Shown in pieces: positions 47,476 through 55,122 of a stretch of DNA of 55,122 nucleotides. The position numbers and the translations under genes were made by a program. Positions within the stretch are counted from its first letter, which is position 1. Each line of letters opens with the position of its first letter. Below the pieces are notes generated by a model. The model had not been told where the DNA came from. It saw nothing but the letters and a program-made list of their open reading frames with translations, and searched no databases. The DNA is taken from positions 1 to 55,122 of IMG/VR virus record IMGVR_UViG_3300048800_000064; one strand, 5' to 3'. Source of the stretch: a virus.

Positions 47476-47846
47476 CCACAAAACGTGAGGCTCCGGATCT
47501 GACCCGGAGCCCCGAGAGGCCTGTAGCGCCTCGAAGGAGAAGTATGGCATTGGCAGTACCAATTCGGGAGCGGCTCGGAGTCCAAGGCCGCATCGCCGGC
47601 CACGGCCTGACGGTGGCTCGCACTGAGCGCCCGGACGGCTTCGTCCTCTACGAGGGCTCTTGCAGCTGCGGTCGGTGGAGCGACCGCTCCCTCTTCCGCA
47701 AGCTGGTCAGTGACGCCTACGCCCGGCACCTGGTCGACACGAAGCGTGACCCCGAAGGCAAGCACGACGCGATCCGGGGGCAGCTGCGGGCGGTGCGCGG
47801 TCCGCTGGCTCCCTCGACCGCTGGCGACCCGAAGGACCCGGCATGA
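47472..47846 (+). CDS. Early protein with CxC motif
   Basis: A 124-residue protein coupled by ATGA to the cro-like gene. The first 35 residues are disordered and basic; the rest is a small domain with GHGLTVARTERPDGFVLYEG, a CSCGRWS motif and a helical end (LVSDAYARHLVDTKRD). The CSCGW.(s)....... a..ah pattern is shared with a 140-residue protein at 4765-5187 (CTCECGWRSG...ARDH), so the two may belong to one family of small zinc proteins. Function unknown. Confidence 0.6.
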   Translation: MTTKREAPDLTRSPERPVAPRRRSMALAVPIRERLGVQGRIAGHGLTVARTERPDGFVLYEGSCSCGRWSDRSLFRKLVSDAYARHLVDTKRDPEGKHDAIRGQLRAVRGPLAPSTAGDPKDPA

Positions 47847-48403
47847 GCACCCTCGTAGCTGCACAGCGGGAGTACGTCAACGGGCTCCGGTCCCTCGCCC
47901 GGTTTGTCAACGGCCATCGCAACATCCTCGAGTCGTATGAGGCGGCTGAAGGGCAGACCTTCAACCTCTATCCCGGGACCGCCGAGAAGATGGCCGAGTG
48001 GACCCGGGTGCTCCTTGACGGCGCACCGCTAGGGGCTGTCCGGAAGGAAGTCGACGACCACGGGATGACCATCACCCGGCGGTTCGGCCCGCACCAGCTG
48101 AGCCTCTTCGTTGCCCGCGATCGCGTCTGCAAAAAGATCGAGGTCGGCACCCGAGTCGTGACCAAGCCTGACCCGGAAGCGCTCGCCGCCGTGCCCTCTG
48201 TCGAGGTCAGCGAGACGGTCTTTGAATGGGAGTGCGCGCCCGTTCTTGCTACGGTCTTTGAAGTCCGCTGCCGGAAGTGTCAGACCGTGATCGGCCACTG
48301 GCTGTGGAAGCGATCTGGCCCTGCCACCGGGAGGCTGGAGTACAACGCCAACGCGGCTGACGACCGCACCTGCAAGAAGTGCGCCAAGGCGGTGCAGCCG
48401 TGA
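47843..48403 (+). CDS. Early protein with zinc ribbon
   Basis: A 186-residue protein coupled by ATGA. The N-terminal ~60 residues are helical (EYVNGLRSLARFVNGHRNIL). The C-terminal part holds CRKCQTVIGHWLW and CKKCAKAV, forming a four-Cys zinc ribbon about 35 residues apart. Likely nucleic-acid or protein binding. No named family; early expression expected from the position in the cro operon. Confidence 0.6.
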   Translation: MSTLVAAQREYVNGLRSLARFVNGHRNILESYEAAEGQTFNLYPGTAEKMAEWTRVLLDGAPLGAVRKEVDDHGMTITRRFGPHQLSLFVARDRVCKKIEVGTRVVTKPDPEALAAVPSVEVSETVFEWECAPVLATVFEVRCRKCQTVIGHWLWKRSGPATGRLEYNANAADDRTCKKCAKAVQP

Positions 48404-48615
48404 AGCGGTCGCCCATCATCGCCGAGCAGCGGGTGCGTCCCCGCATCCTGGAAGTTTTGCTGGTCGACCTGCCGCGCGACATCGCCTACTACATCACCTC
48501 TGAGGGCCGGGAGGGCGGAGAGCGTCTTATGCCCTTCGCCGCCGCGGCCATCGTTGCGTTGGGGCTGTTCATCGTGGGCGCCCAGCTCGTGCTCCGGTTC
48601 GGGGGGCTGCACTGA
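48400..48615 (+). CDS. Small early membrane protein
   Basis: A 71-residue protein from a GTG overlapping the previous stop. After a basic N-terminus and a short amphipathic part there is one transmembrane helix (MPFAAAAIVALGLFIVGAQL). The N-terminal residues should lie in the cytoplasm. Single-span early phage proteins can act in superinfection exclusion; no direct evidence here. Confidence 0.55.
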   Translation: MKRSPIIAEQRVRPRILEVLLVDLPRDIAYYITSEGREGGERLMPFAAAAIVALGLFIVGAQLVLRFGGLH

Positions 48616-49937
48616 TGCCTATCGCTGGACTTTCAGAGCAGCGTCGGTTGCCGCGGGTCATGAAGATCCGCCTCGGCATCAAGACCAGGAACGCGCAGAA
48701 CGTCGAGTTCCCGAAGGAGGTCGACTACTTCTGCCTAAACAAGGAGGACTTCGCCTCCCCGGACATCTTCGCGGAGGTCAACGCGGCCTACGGCCAGCAG
48801 CCCAAGCAACTCAAGATGCTGCTGCCGTTCGAGGTCGACGCCATCAGCCCGATCGATGGCGACGAGTTGGTCTACAACCAATACAACCGCGCGTACGGCG
48901 CCGGCCACGGCTTGCGCTGCAAGGGATCGGGCGGATCCGCCAATCAACCCGGCACCGCGGAGACCAGCGACGTCGAGTGGGCCAAGCGCATCGGCCAAGA
49001 GACCGGGGTCCGTCCAACGAGGCTCCCCGGCGGGCGCCTCCAGGTCCAGTGCCTCGGCCGAGACTGCTGTAAATACGCAGCCCCTGGCCACGATGGAAAG
49101 GACGCGCCCGGCGGCGCGGCAGCGTGCAAGCAGATGCTGGTGTTCCGGGCCTTCCTGCTCCATCCCACCGACGACCCTATGAGCCCCGACTACTGCCGCC
49201 CCTTCGGCATCGCGGAGCTGGCGTCGAGCTCGTACAACACCATGGTCGACATCCGCTCGGGGCTAGAGATGCTCAAACCCTTCGCCAAGCGCACGGCCGC
49301 CGTTCCCTTCTGGCTGGTGCGGCACCCTCGCACGACCAACCACGACGGCAAGCGGCAGGTGCACTACACCTGCATGGTCATCTGGTCGGCCAAGGAGGTC
49401 CAGGCTGCGGGTCTGACCAGCCCCTCCGAGGTCTTCCTGCCGGCGGCGCTGCGCAAGGAGCTCAAGGCGCTGGGCGAGCCGGACTTCGATTCCGTGCGAG
49501 ACCTGCTGCCCGCAACCAACGGCTACCTGGAGGCGCCAGCCGTCGAGGCGCCGGCGCCCGACGTGCCCGGCGCTACGGCGTCTGACCGCGATGAGGTGGT
49601 GGCTGCCGCTGCTGCCGACGCTGCTGCCGACCCGGATGGCACCGAGCCGCTGCCAGCGGTCGACGAGGCCGCGGAGCAGCGGCAGCTGACTCAGGCCGAA
49701 CGCGACGAACTCAAGGCGCTGTGCGGCGGTCGTACCGATCCCGAGGATGCCAAGTCCCCCTTCAAGCCGGAGGCGATCGCCAAGCTCCAGGAGATGGTGC
49801 GGCACGCCTCCGCAGCGCTCGGCACCGAGCCGGCGGATGGCCAGTACCTGCTGAGCAGCCTGCAGGTCAGGCACAAGCGGTGGATTGTCGATCAGCTCGC
49901 AGCGGAAGGCGTGGCGGTTCAAGAGGCAATGGTGTGA
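48615..49937 (+). CDS. Gp3-like protein (recombination directionality factor family)
   Basis: A 440-residue protein with TGATG coupling. The start (MPIAGLSEQRRLPRVMKIRL) and the order of blocks, KEVDYFCLNKEDFASPDIF, YGQQPKQLKMLLPFE, a Cys-rich patch (CLGRDCCKYAAPG), VFRAFLLH and SSSYNTMVDIRSGLEML, match the Gp3-like domain first known from the phiC31 directionality factor and found in many phages. The C-terminal ~150 residues are an Ala/Glu-rich linker and a helical domain. With a tyrosine integrase in this phage, it may steer excision or act in replication or recombination instead. Confidence 0.7.
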   Translation: MPIAGLSEQRRLPRVMKIRLGIKTRNAQNVEFPKEVDYFCLNKEDFASPDIFAEVNAAYGQQPKQLKMLLPFEVDAISPIDGDELVYNQYNRAYGAGHGLRCKGSGGSANQPGTAETSDVEWAKRIGQETGVRPTRLPGGRLQVQCLGRDCCKYAAPGHDGKDAPGGAAACKQMLVFRAFLLHPTDDPMSPDYCRPFGIAELASSSYNTMVDIRSGLEMLKPFAKRTAAVPFWLVRHPRTTNHDGKRQVHYTCMVIWSAKEVQAAGLTSPSEVFLPAALRKELKALGEPDFDSVRDLLPATNGYLEAPAVEAPAPDVPGATASDRDEVVAAAAADAAADPDGTEPLPAVDEAAEQRQLTQAERDELKALCGGRTDPEDAKSPFKPEAIAKLQEMVRHASAALGTEPADGQYLLSSLQVRHKRWIVDQLAAEGVAVQEAMV

Positions 49938-50386
49938 CGGCGGTTGCCACGGTCGAGCTCGCTCCAACGGCTGCCGATATCGAGCGGCTCTTCCGGATGG
50001 TCCAGAAGACCGAGGAGTGCTGGCTCTTCATGGGCTCGACGAACAACCGGGGTTATGGACAGTTCCGCCTTGACGGTTCGCCGCGGCTCGCCCATCGGGT
50101 GGTCTACACGTTCTTTCGTGGCCCAATCCCGGCCGAGTTGACCCTCGACCACCTCTGCGGCGTTCGCCGTTGCGTCCGTCCCCCGCACCTGGAGGCTGTG
50201 ACCCTCAAGGTCAACCTCCTCCGATCGACAAATCTAGTGGCGGAGAACAGCCGCAAGACCCGTTGTCCAGCTGGCCACCCTTACGACGAAGCCAACACCT
50301 GCTACAGCAGGGGTGGCCGCTACTGCCGGGCATGCGCGCGCGCGAAGATGCGCCGGCGGGCTTCCGCTGCGAGGGCCTACGCATGA
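49934..50386 (+). CDS. HNH endonuclease
   Basis: A 150-residue protein from a GTG overlapping the previous stop. The pattern CWLFMGSTNNRGYGQFRLDG, AHRVVYTFFRGPIPAELTLD-HLC, RRCVRPPHLEAVTLKVNLLR is that of the HNH_3/NUMOD-type homing endonucleases, with DHLC carrying the first His and PPHLE the last. A C-terminal zinc pair (CPAGHPYDEANTCYSRGGRY with CRAC) is also typical. It is a free-standing gene inserted among recombination genes and probably a homing element. Confidence 0.85.
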   Translation: MTAVATVELAPTAADIERLFRMVQKTEECWLFMGSTNNRGYGQFRLDGSPRLAHRVVYTFFRGPIPAELTLDHLCGVRRCVRPPHLEAVTLKVNLLRSTNLVAENSRKTRCPAGHPYDEANTCYSRGGRYCRACARAKMRRRASAARAYA

Positions 50387-51495
50387 CCGCAGTGTCGACG
50401 CGGACCAAGCCGGTGATCCGGCGCACGATGCTCCAGGGGCTCCTTAGTTGCACGGAATGGGCATCGGGTGAGAGTGAGCAGGCAGCTTTTGGCAGCGCCA
50501 TGCACGACGCCATCGCGGCCTATCTGCTGTCGTGTAAGGCGCACCGTGAGGAATCGCGGCTGGCCGACATCGACGAGCTGGCGCGCGACGCCTTCTTCCG
50601 CAAGGCCAGAGGCCTGGATCCCTCCCGGCTCGACGAGTTCAAGGCCCTGCTCGATCGCTTCGCCCGCACCCACACAGCGGACCTCCATAGCCTCATCCAC
50701 CTGGAGCACACGCTCACAACGGACGAGGGCTTCGCGATCCTGACCGGGACCGTTGATCGCCTGGATCGTATCGATGGGGGAGACCCTGACGATCCTCCGA
50801 CGGCCATCCTCATCCGCGACTGGAAGACGAGCTGGGCGCCCGAGCCCCACGCCTTCCAGTTGATGACCTACTCAGCCTTGGCCTGCAAGACGTGGCCGTC
50901 GGTGCAGCTGGTCGCCACTGAAGCTGACCACTTCCGTCTCGGGAGCGCCGGCGTCATCCGAGCCGAGTACTACCGCGAGTGGCTCCTGGAGTGGTGGGAC
51001 GACATCATATTCGGGCTGCGCGCTCGGCTTGACGGCCCCACGGGGACACCGACTGGCGGCGCGGGTTGCCAGTACTGCACCAAGCGGTTCAGCTGCGCCG
51101 CGGCCATCGCTCCGCACAACCTGAGCCCGGAGAACGAGGAGCAGGCGATCGAGATCTTCCAGACCGCCATCCGTCACGAGGCCGCGCTGGACGAATCGAA
51201 GAAGGCGCTCAAGGCGTACTTCGGGGACCGGGATCCGGCGGTGTGGGAGGGGCTGGAAGTCGGCTTCCTGAGCCCCCGGGACCCGTCCTTCAAGGTCGGC
51301 GACATCGAGGCCTTCCGGGGCGCCATGAAGGGCCTCGGTCTCGACCCCGAGCCGGCCATCCATGCGTCAGTCGAGATCAAGGCGGTCCCGTCAGTCGTGC
51401 GGCCGCAGTTGATCGAGGCCGGCGCCGCGCAGATGACGCTCGGAGATCCCGCGTTTAAGTGGAGAAAAGCTCAGGAGGTAGTCAACACCACCTGA
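50383..51495 (+). CDS. Cas4/RecB-like PD-(D/E)XK nuclease
   Basis: A 370-residue protein with ATGA coupling. Nuclease motifs: His41 (GSAMHDAI), Asp125 (LTGTVDRLD), Asp146-x-Lys148 (IRDWKTS), then QLMTYSALA, in the order found in Cas4/AddB-type RecB nucleases. Cys23 together with C229, C232 and C238 (CQYCTKRFSC) would bind a 4Fe-4S cluster as in that family. The last ~110 residues are an extra helical domain. It likely processes DNA ends for phage recombination. It is not near CRISPR or cas1 genes, so no CRISPR role is implied. Confidence 0.85.
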   Translation: MTAVSTRTKPVIRRTMLQGLLSCTEWASGESEQAAFGSAMHDAIAAYLLSCKAHREESRLADIDELARDAFFRKARGLDPSRLDEFKALLDRFARTHTADLHSLIHLEHTLTTDEGFAILTGTVDRLDRIDGGDPDDPPTAILIRDWKTSWAPEPHAFQLMTYSALACKTWPSVQLVATEADHFRLGSAGVIRAEYYREWLLEWWDDIIFGLRARLDGPTGTPTGGAGCQYCTKRFSCAAAIAPHNLSPENEEQAIEIFQTAIRHEAALDESKKALKAYFGDRDPAVWEGLEVGFLSPRDPSFKVGDIEAFRGAMKGLGLDPEPAIHASVEIKAVPSVVRPQLIEAGAAQMTLGDPAFKWRKAQEVVNTT

Positions 51496-51496
51496 G

Positions 51497-51895
51497 ATGT
51501 CGGCTGCCGTCTCTCTCTACGATGCACCACTGAACGCCGCCGACGTTGATAGGCGCGTCCTCTCCCTACTCCGTTTCGGCGCGCCCAACGCCCAGACCTG
51601 CAAGAACATCGGCCACGTCCTTGGCGTGTCGGAGCGGGCTGTGAGGAGCGCCTGCGACCGGCTCATCAAACAGCGCGGTGTCTTGGTCGGGAGCAGCACC
51701 GAGGCGCCCGCTGGCGTGTTCTTGATTGCCACTGAAGCGGAGAGGCTCCGCTACCAGAGGCAGCTGATCAGCCGTCTCCGCGAAGTTGCCGACCGGGCGC
51801 GGCGCGTGCAGCGGCTACCGCTTTATGGCAGGTCACAACCGGCCGACCTGCTCTCGCTGATGAGCGAACCACCGCCGGGATTTGGAGGAGCTTGA
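51497..51895 (+). CDS. Winged-helix-like early protein
   Basis: A 132-residue protein. Residues 15-70 form a probable winged helix (ADVDRRVLSLLRFGAPNAQT, KNIGHVLGVSERAVRSACDR, LIKQRGVLVGSSTEAPAG), followed by a long basic helix (EAERLRYQRQLISRLREVAD). DNA binding is likely; an origin-binding, regulatory or replication-accessory role cannot be told apart. Located between nuclease and a probable ssDNA-binding-type gene. Confidence 0.65.
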   Translation: MSAAVSLYDAPLNAADVDRRVLSLLRFGAPNAQTCKNIGHVLGVSERAVRSACDRLIKQRGVLVGSSTEAPAGVFLIATEAERLRYQRQLISRLREVADRARRVQRLPLYGRSQPADLLSLMSEPPPGFGGA

Positions 51896-52408
51896 ATGGC
51901 AGACGCGTCTGTGCGCGAGAGGATTGGCCGGGGCCTGCGAGAGGAGGTTGAGGCTGAGGAACCGGACCTGGAAGCCGAGGCGCTTACCGAGGACCTCGAG
52001 GACGAGGCCGCAGTCGGGATCGCTGAGACCGAGGACGACGAGGACGTCGTAGATCTCGAAGAGGCCGACGAGGACCTAGACGTGGAGGCCGTCCGCGAAG
52101 CTGTCGCCCAGAAGCAATGGGCGAAGGATGTCCACGAGTTCGGGGTACGCAACGCCGAGGTCCTGCAGGCCGTCCGTCCGCCACTGATGGAGTTGGGCTG
52201 GAAGGTCAACGCCTTTACCAGCAAGGACAACGACAAGAACCGCGTGCTCACCATCCAGCTGACCGGACGCAGCGCCTTCGCCCAGCTGGGTATGCCCTAC
52301 GACGGCGACGGCGCCGAGCCGTGGGGCAAGTTTGAGAACGCGCCGAAGGGCAAGGAGTACCAGGTCGGCGGCGACGGGGTCGTTCAGTGTCGATGGATCG
52401 GCCGATGA
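51896..52408 (+). CDS. Acidic early protein, possible ssDNA-binding protein
   Basis: A 170-residue protein starting next to the previous stop. The first 70 residues are extremely acidic (DLEEADEDLDVEA). The remaining part is a compact domain (DVHEFGVRNAEVLQAVRPPL, MELGWKVNAFTSKDNDKNRV, LTIQLTGRSAFAQLG). Beyond its stop, another frame continues with an acidic tail (DEGSDVDEEEVERVGVAGLG, ending DELPEA) up to 52505, as if one frameshift separated the two. An acidic C-terminal tail is a mark of ssDNA-binding proteins, but the OB fold is not certain. See the separate feature. Confidence 0.55.
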   Translation: MADASVRERIGRGLREEVEAEEPDLEAEALTEDLEDEAAVGIAETEDDEDVVDLEEADEDLDVEAVREAVAQKQWAKDVHEFGVRNAEVLQAVRPPLMELGWKVNAFTSKDNDKNRVLTIQLTGRSAFAQLGMPYDGDGAEPWGKFENAPKGKEYQVGGDGVVQCRWIGR

Positions 52409-52505
52409 GGGTAGCGACGTCGACGAGGAAGAGGTCGAGCGTGTCGGCGTCGCCGGGCTTGGGCCAGAGTCGGACTTCGATCCCGACGAACTCCCCGAGG
52501 CCTGA
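52404..52505 (+). other. Acidic tail in +1 frame after the 51896-52408 gene
   Basis: The frame +1 to the upstream gene is open through its end and encodes DEGSDVDEEEVERVGVAGLG then PESDFDPDELPEA before a TGA at 52503-52505. It has no start codon of its own. Composition is strikingly like the rest of the upstream protein, so a programmed +1 shift, an indel in this phage, or a sequencing error could join them. The stop precedes the RuvC-like GTG by four bases, which is the expected operon spacing. Confidence 0.4.
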
Positions 52506-52509
52506 GCCT

Positions 52510-52989
52510 GTGCTGATCCTGGGTCTCGACCTGTCGATGACCTCTGCCGGTTGGGCTCTTCTCAACGACGGACAGCTCGTTGGGTCAGGAACGGTCAAAA
52601 CGGCGCCGCCGACCGATCGGTTCGAACGCATCAATACCATCCTTGCGAGGGTCAAGACTCTCGCGGGCGTCGACCTGGTCGCCATCGAGGGCTACTCGTA
52701 TCAGTCGGCCACCTCGGCTGTCACCGCCGGCGAGCTGGGGGGCGTGGTGCGCTATTGGCTCTTCCTGCGCCGCGTCCCCTACGTCGAGCTGGCCCCCGGC
52801 ACATGGCGAAAGGTCGCCTTCGGCAAGGGGAACCTCAAGAAGGACGAGGTCAGGCTGCAGGCGTCGAAGCGCTATGGCGTGGAGATCGAGAGCATCGATG
52901 CGCTTGAGGCCTGGGCGGTGGGGATGGCAGCATGGCTCAAGCACACGGGTCAGGAGATGCCGGCGATTCCTCGCGGGAAGGTGGCGTGA
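52510..52989 (+). CDS. RuvC-like Holliday junction resolvase
   Basis: A 159-residue protein from the GTG at 52510, preceded by GAGG. A longer form from ATG 52405 is open but its first 35 residues (RVATSTRKRSSVSAS) do not look like protein. RNase H-fold carboxylates are present: Asp7 (LGLDLSMTSAGWALL), Glu60 (VDLVAIEGYSY) and Asp130 with Glu133 (ESIDALEAWAVG). Compact phage RuvC homologues of about 160 residues resolve recombination or branched replication DNA before packaging. Neighbouring nuclease and methylase genes agree. Confidence 0.82.
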   Translation: MLILGLDLSMTSAGWALLNDGQLVGSGTVKTAPPTDRFERINTILARVKTLAGVDLVAIEGYSYQSATSAVTAGELGGVVRYWLFLRRVPYVELAPGTWRKVAFGKGNLKKDEVRLQASKRYGVEIESIDALEAWAVGMAAWLKHTGQEMPAIPRGKVA

Positions 52990-53158
52990 CCGAGGACCGC
53001 CTGGCCAAGGCGCTGAGCCTGATCGCGACGTGCGCGGACGCAACGCGGCGGACGGAAGCCATCGTCGATCCGGTGGAGCGCCGCCGGATGCAGGTGCAGA
53101 TCGCGCGGGGGCTGCGCAAGGCTGCGGACTATCTGGATGACCAAGGGCGGCTGAGCGA

Positions 53159-53162
<4 letters not shown>
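52986..53162 (+). CDS. Small helical early protein
   Basis: A 58-residue protein from a GTG overlapping the RuvC-like stop (GTGA). It is all-helical and charged (RLAKALSLIATCADATRRTE, QVQIARGLRKAADYLDD). No family recognised. Its stop overlaps the methylase GTG start, so it is translated between the two enzymes. Confidence 0.5.
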
Positions 53163-54446
<1,284 letters not shown>

Positions 54447-54480
54447 GCAGCCAGGGGCTCTGGGAGTGGGAGCCGCCAGC

Positions 54481-55122
54481 GTGAGCGACAAGACTGCGAT
54501 CCAGTGGACTGATGCCACCTGGAATCCGGTGACCGGCTGCGATCGCGTCTCGCCGGGCTGCGCGCACTGCTACGCCCTCGACCTAGCGGCCCGGCTTAAG
54601 CAGATGCAGCCGCACCGCTACAAGGTCGACGGCGACCCAAAGACGTCCGGCCCGGGGTTCGGGATGCAGATGTATCCGGAGTCGCTCGACCAGCCGCTGC
54701 GGTGGACGCGGCCGCGTCGGATCTTCGTGAACTCCATGTCCGATCTCTTCCATCCCGAAATCACCGTCGGCTTTGTCTCTGAGATCTTCGCCACGATGGC
54801 GATCGCCAAACGCCACACCTTCCAGGTGCTCACCAAGAGGCCGGAGATCATGAGCCTGCTGCTGCGTAATCCTGGCTTCATCGAGGGTGTGTACCGAGCG
54901 ATCCAGGCTCGAGGGCATTTCCCGCTGACCACGGTCTGGCCGCTCCGCAACGTATGGCTGGGCGTCAGCGTCGAGAACCAGCACTGGGCCGACGTGCGGA
55001 TCCCGCTGCTCCTGGAGACGCCGGCGGCGGTGCAGTTCCTGAGCTGCGAGCCGCTCCTCGGCCCAGTCGACCTCTCGAGGTGGCTAGGCGTTGAGTGGAT
55101 GGACGCCCTCGGTGAGCCGCAC
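54481..55122 (+). CDS. Phage Gp37/Gp68 family protein (3' truncated)
   Basis: The first 214 residues of a protein cut by the window end, starting at GTG 54481. It begins KTAIQWTDATWNPVTGCDRV then SPGCAHCYALDLAARL, the signature of the Gp37/Gp68 (DUF5131) family, with a C-x6-C-x2-C cluster that in radical-SAM-type proteins holds an iron-sulphur cluster. Further family blocks are IFVNSMSDLFHPEI, FQVLTKRPEIM, NVWLGVSVENQ and FLSCEPLLGPVDL. Function is not established; often beside methylase genes in phages. A 13-codon frame (54443-54484) bridges from the methylase stop to this start. Confidence 0.85.
   Translation, partial: MSDKTAIQWTDATWNPVTGCDRVSPGCAHCYALDLAARLKQMQPHRYKVDGDPKTSGPGFGMQMYPESLDQPLRWTRPRRIFVNSMSDLFHPEITVGFVSEIFATMAIAKRHTFQVLTKRPEIMSLLLRNPGFIEGVYRAIQARGHFPLTTVWPLRNVWLGVSVENQHWADVRIPLLLETPAAVQFLSCEPLLGPVDLSRWLGVEWMDALGEPH

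Noticed and set aside
50383-51495. Cas4 as part of a CRISPR system
   Set aside because: No cas1, cas2, effector or array in the window; phage recombination nucleases share the fold.

Overview
The window reads as most or all of the genome of a temperate tailed phage with a long non-contractile tail (siphovirus type). It is GC-rich, uses GTG and TTG starts often, and packs its genes with 4-base ATGA/GTGA or TGATG overlaps. The two ends look like neighbours on one circular or terminally redundant map: recombination, methylase and Gp37/Gp68-type genes run off the right end, and a truncated gene followed by a replication-type gene enters at the left. The host is probably an actinobacterium or a similar high-GC lineage. 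This is inferred from codon use, the WDGSQW-type membrane protein and an apparently leaderless cro-like transcript; nothing in the sequence names the host. The phage is present in its unintegrated form, because the attP core is intact and flanked by phage genes on both sides.

Layout, left to right. 0-4 kb: LAGLIDADG protein, a replication-initiator-like gene with iteron-like repeats inside it, and a ParB-like protein. 4-8 kb: a helix-turn-helix protein (possible small terminase), about ten tiny overlapping genes including a lipoprotein and zinc-ribbon proteins, and a peptide deformylase. 8-11 kb: a large terminase split into separate ATPase and nuclease genes, with three genes between them. 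11-22.6 kb: portal, a HTH + 2H-phosphoesterase + MuF-like head protein, a reverse-oriented TnpB element, Mu-type protease/scaffold, decoration protein, major capsid protein and head-completion genes. 22.6-27.7 kb: probable virion surface proteins, one with about 31 copies of a 20-residue repeat. 27.7-40.2 kb: connector, tail completion, tail tube, assembly chaperone with a probable -1 frameshift, tape measure and tail-tip genes. 40.2-44.9 kb: membrane proteins, a multidomain endolysin, holin and a secreted beta-helix protein.

44.9-47.2 kb is the only long leftward block: a membrane-protein moron, a tyrosine integrase and a repressor-like gene whose 3' end contains the attP core, a 64-base 3' fragment of a tRNA-Phe gene. 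A cro-like gene runs the other way across a short operator region with an 11-bp inverted repeat. This int - attP/rep - operator - cro order matches the integration-dependent immunity cassettes known from mycobacteriophages BPs, Brujita and Giles. Here, insertion into a canonical tRNA-Phe would create a stop codon exactly at the core boundary and remove the last 19 residues of the repressor (ending in WAAVA). This is the most interesting system in the window.

47.5-55.1 kb: early genes, comprising a Gp3-like (recombination directionality factor family) protein, HNH endonuclease, Cas4/RecB-like nuclease, RuvC-like resolvase, and a DNA methyltransferase interrupted at an 11-G tract (possible phase variation), then a Gp37/Gp68 family gene cut by the window end. 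A short motif, GGGCAA(C/A), recurs about ten times, almost always between late genes, and may mark late-region leaders or promoters.
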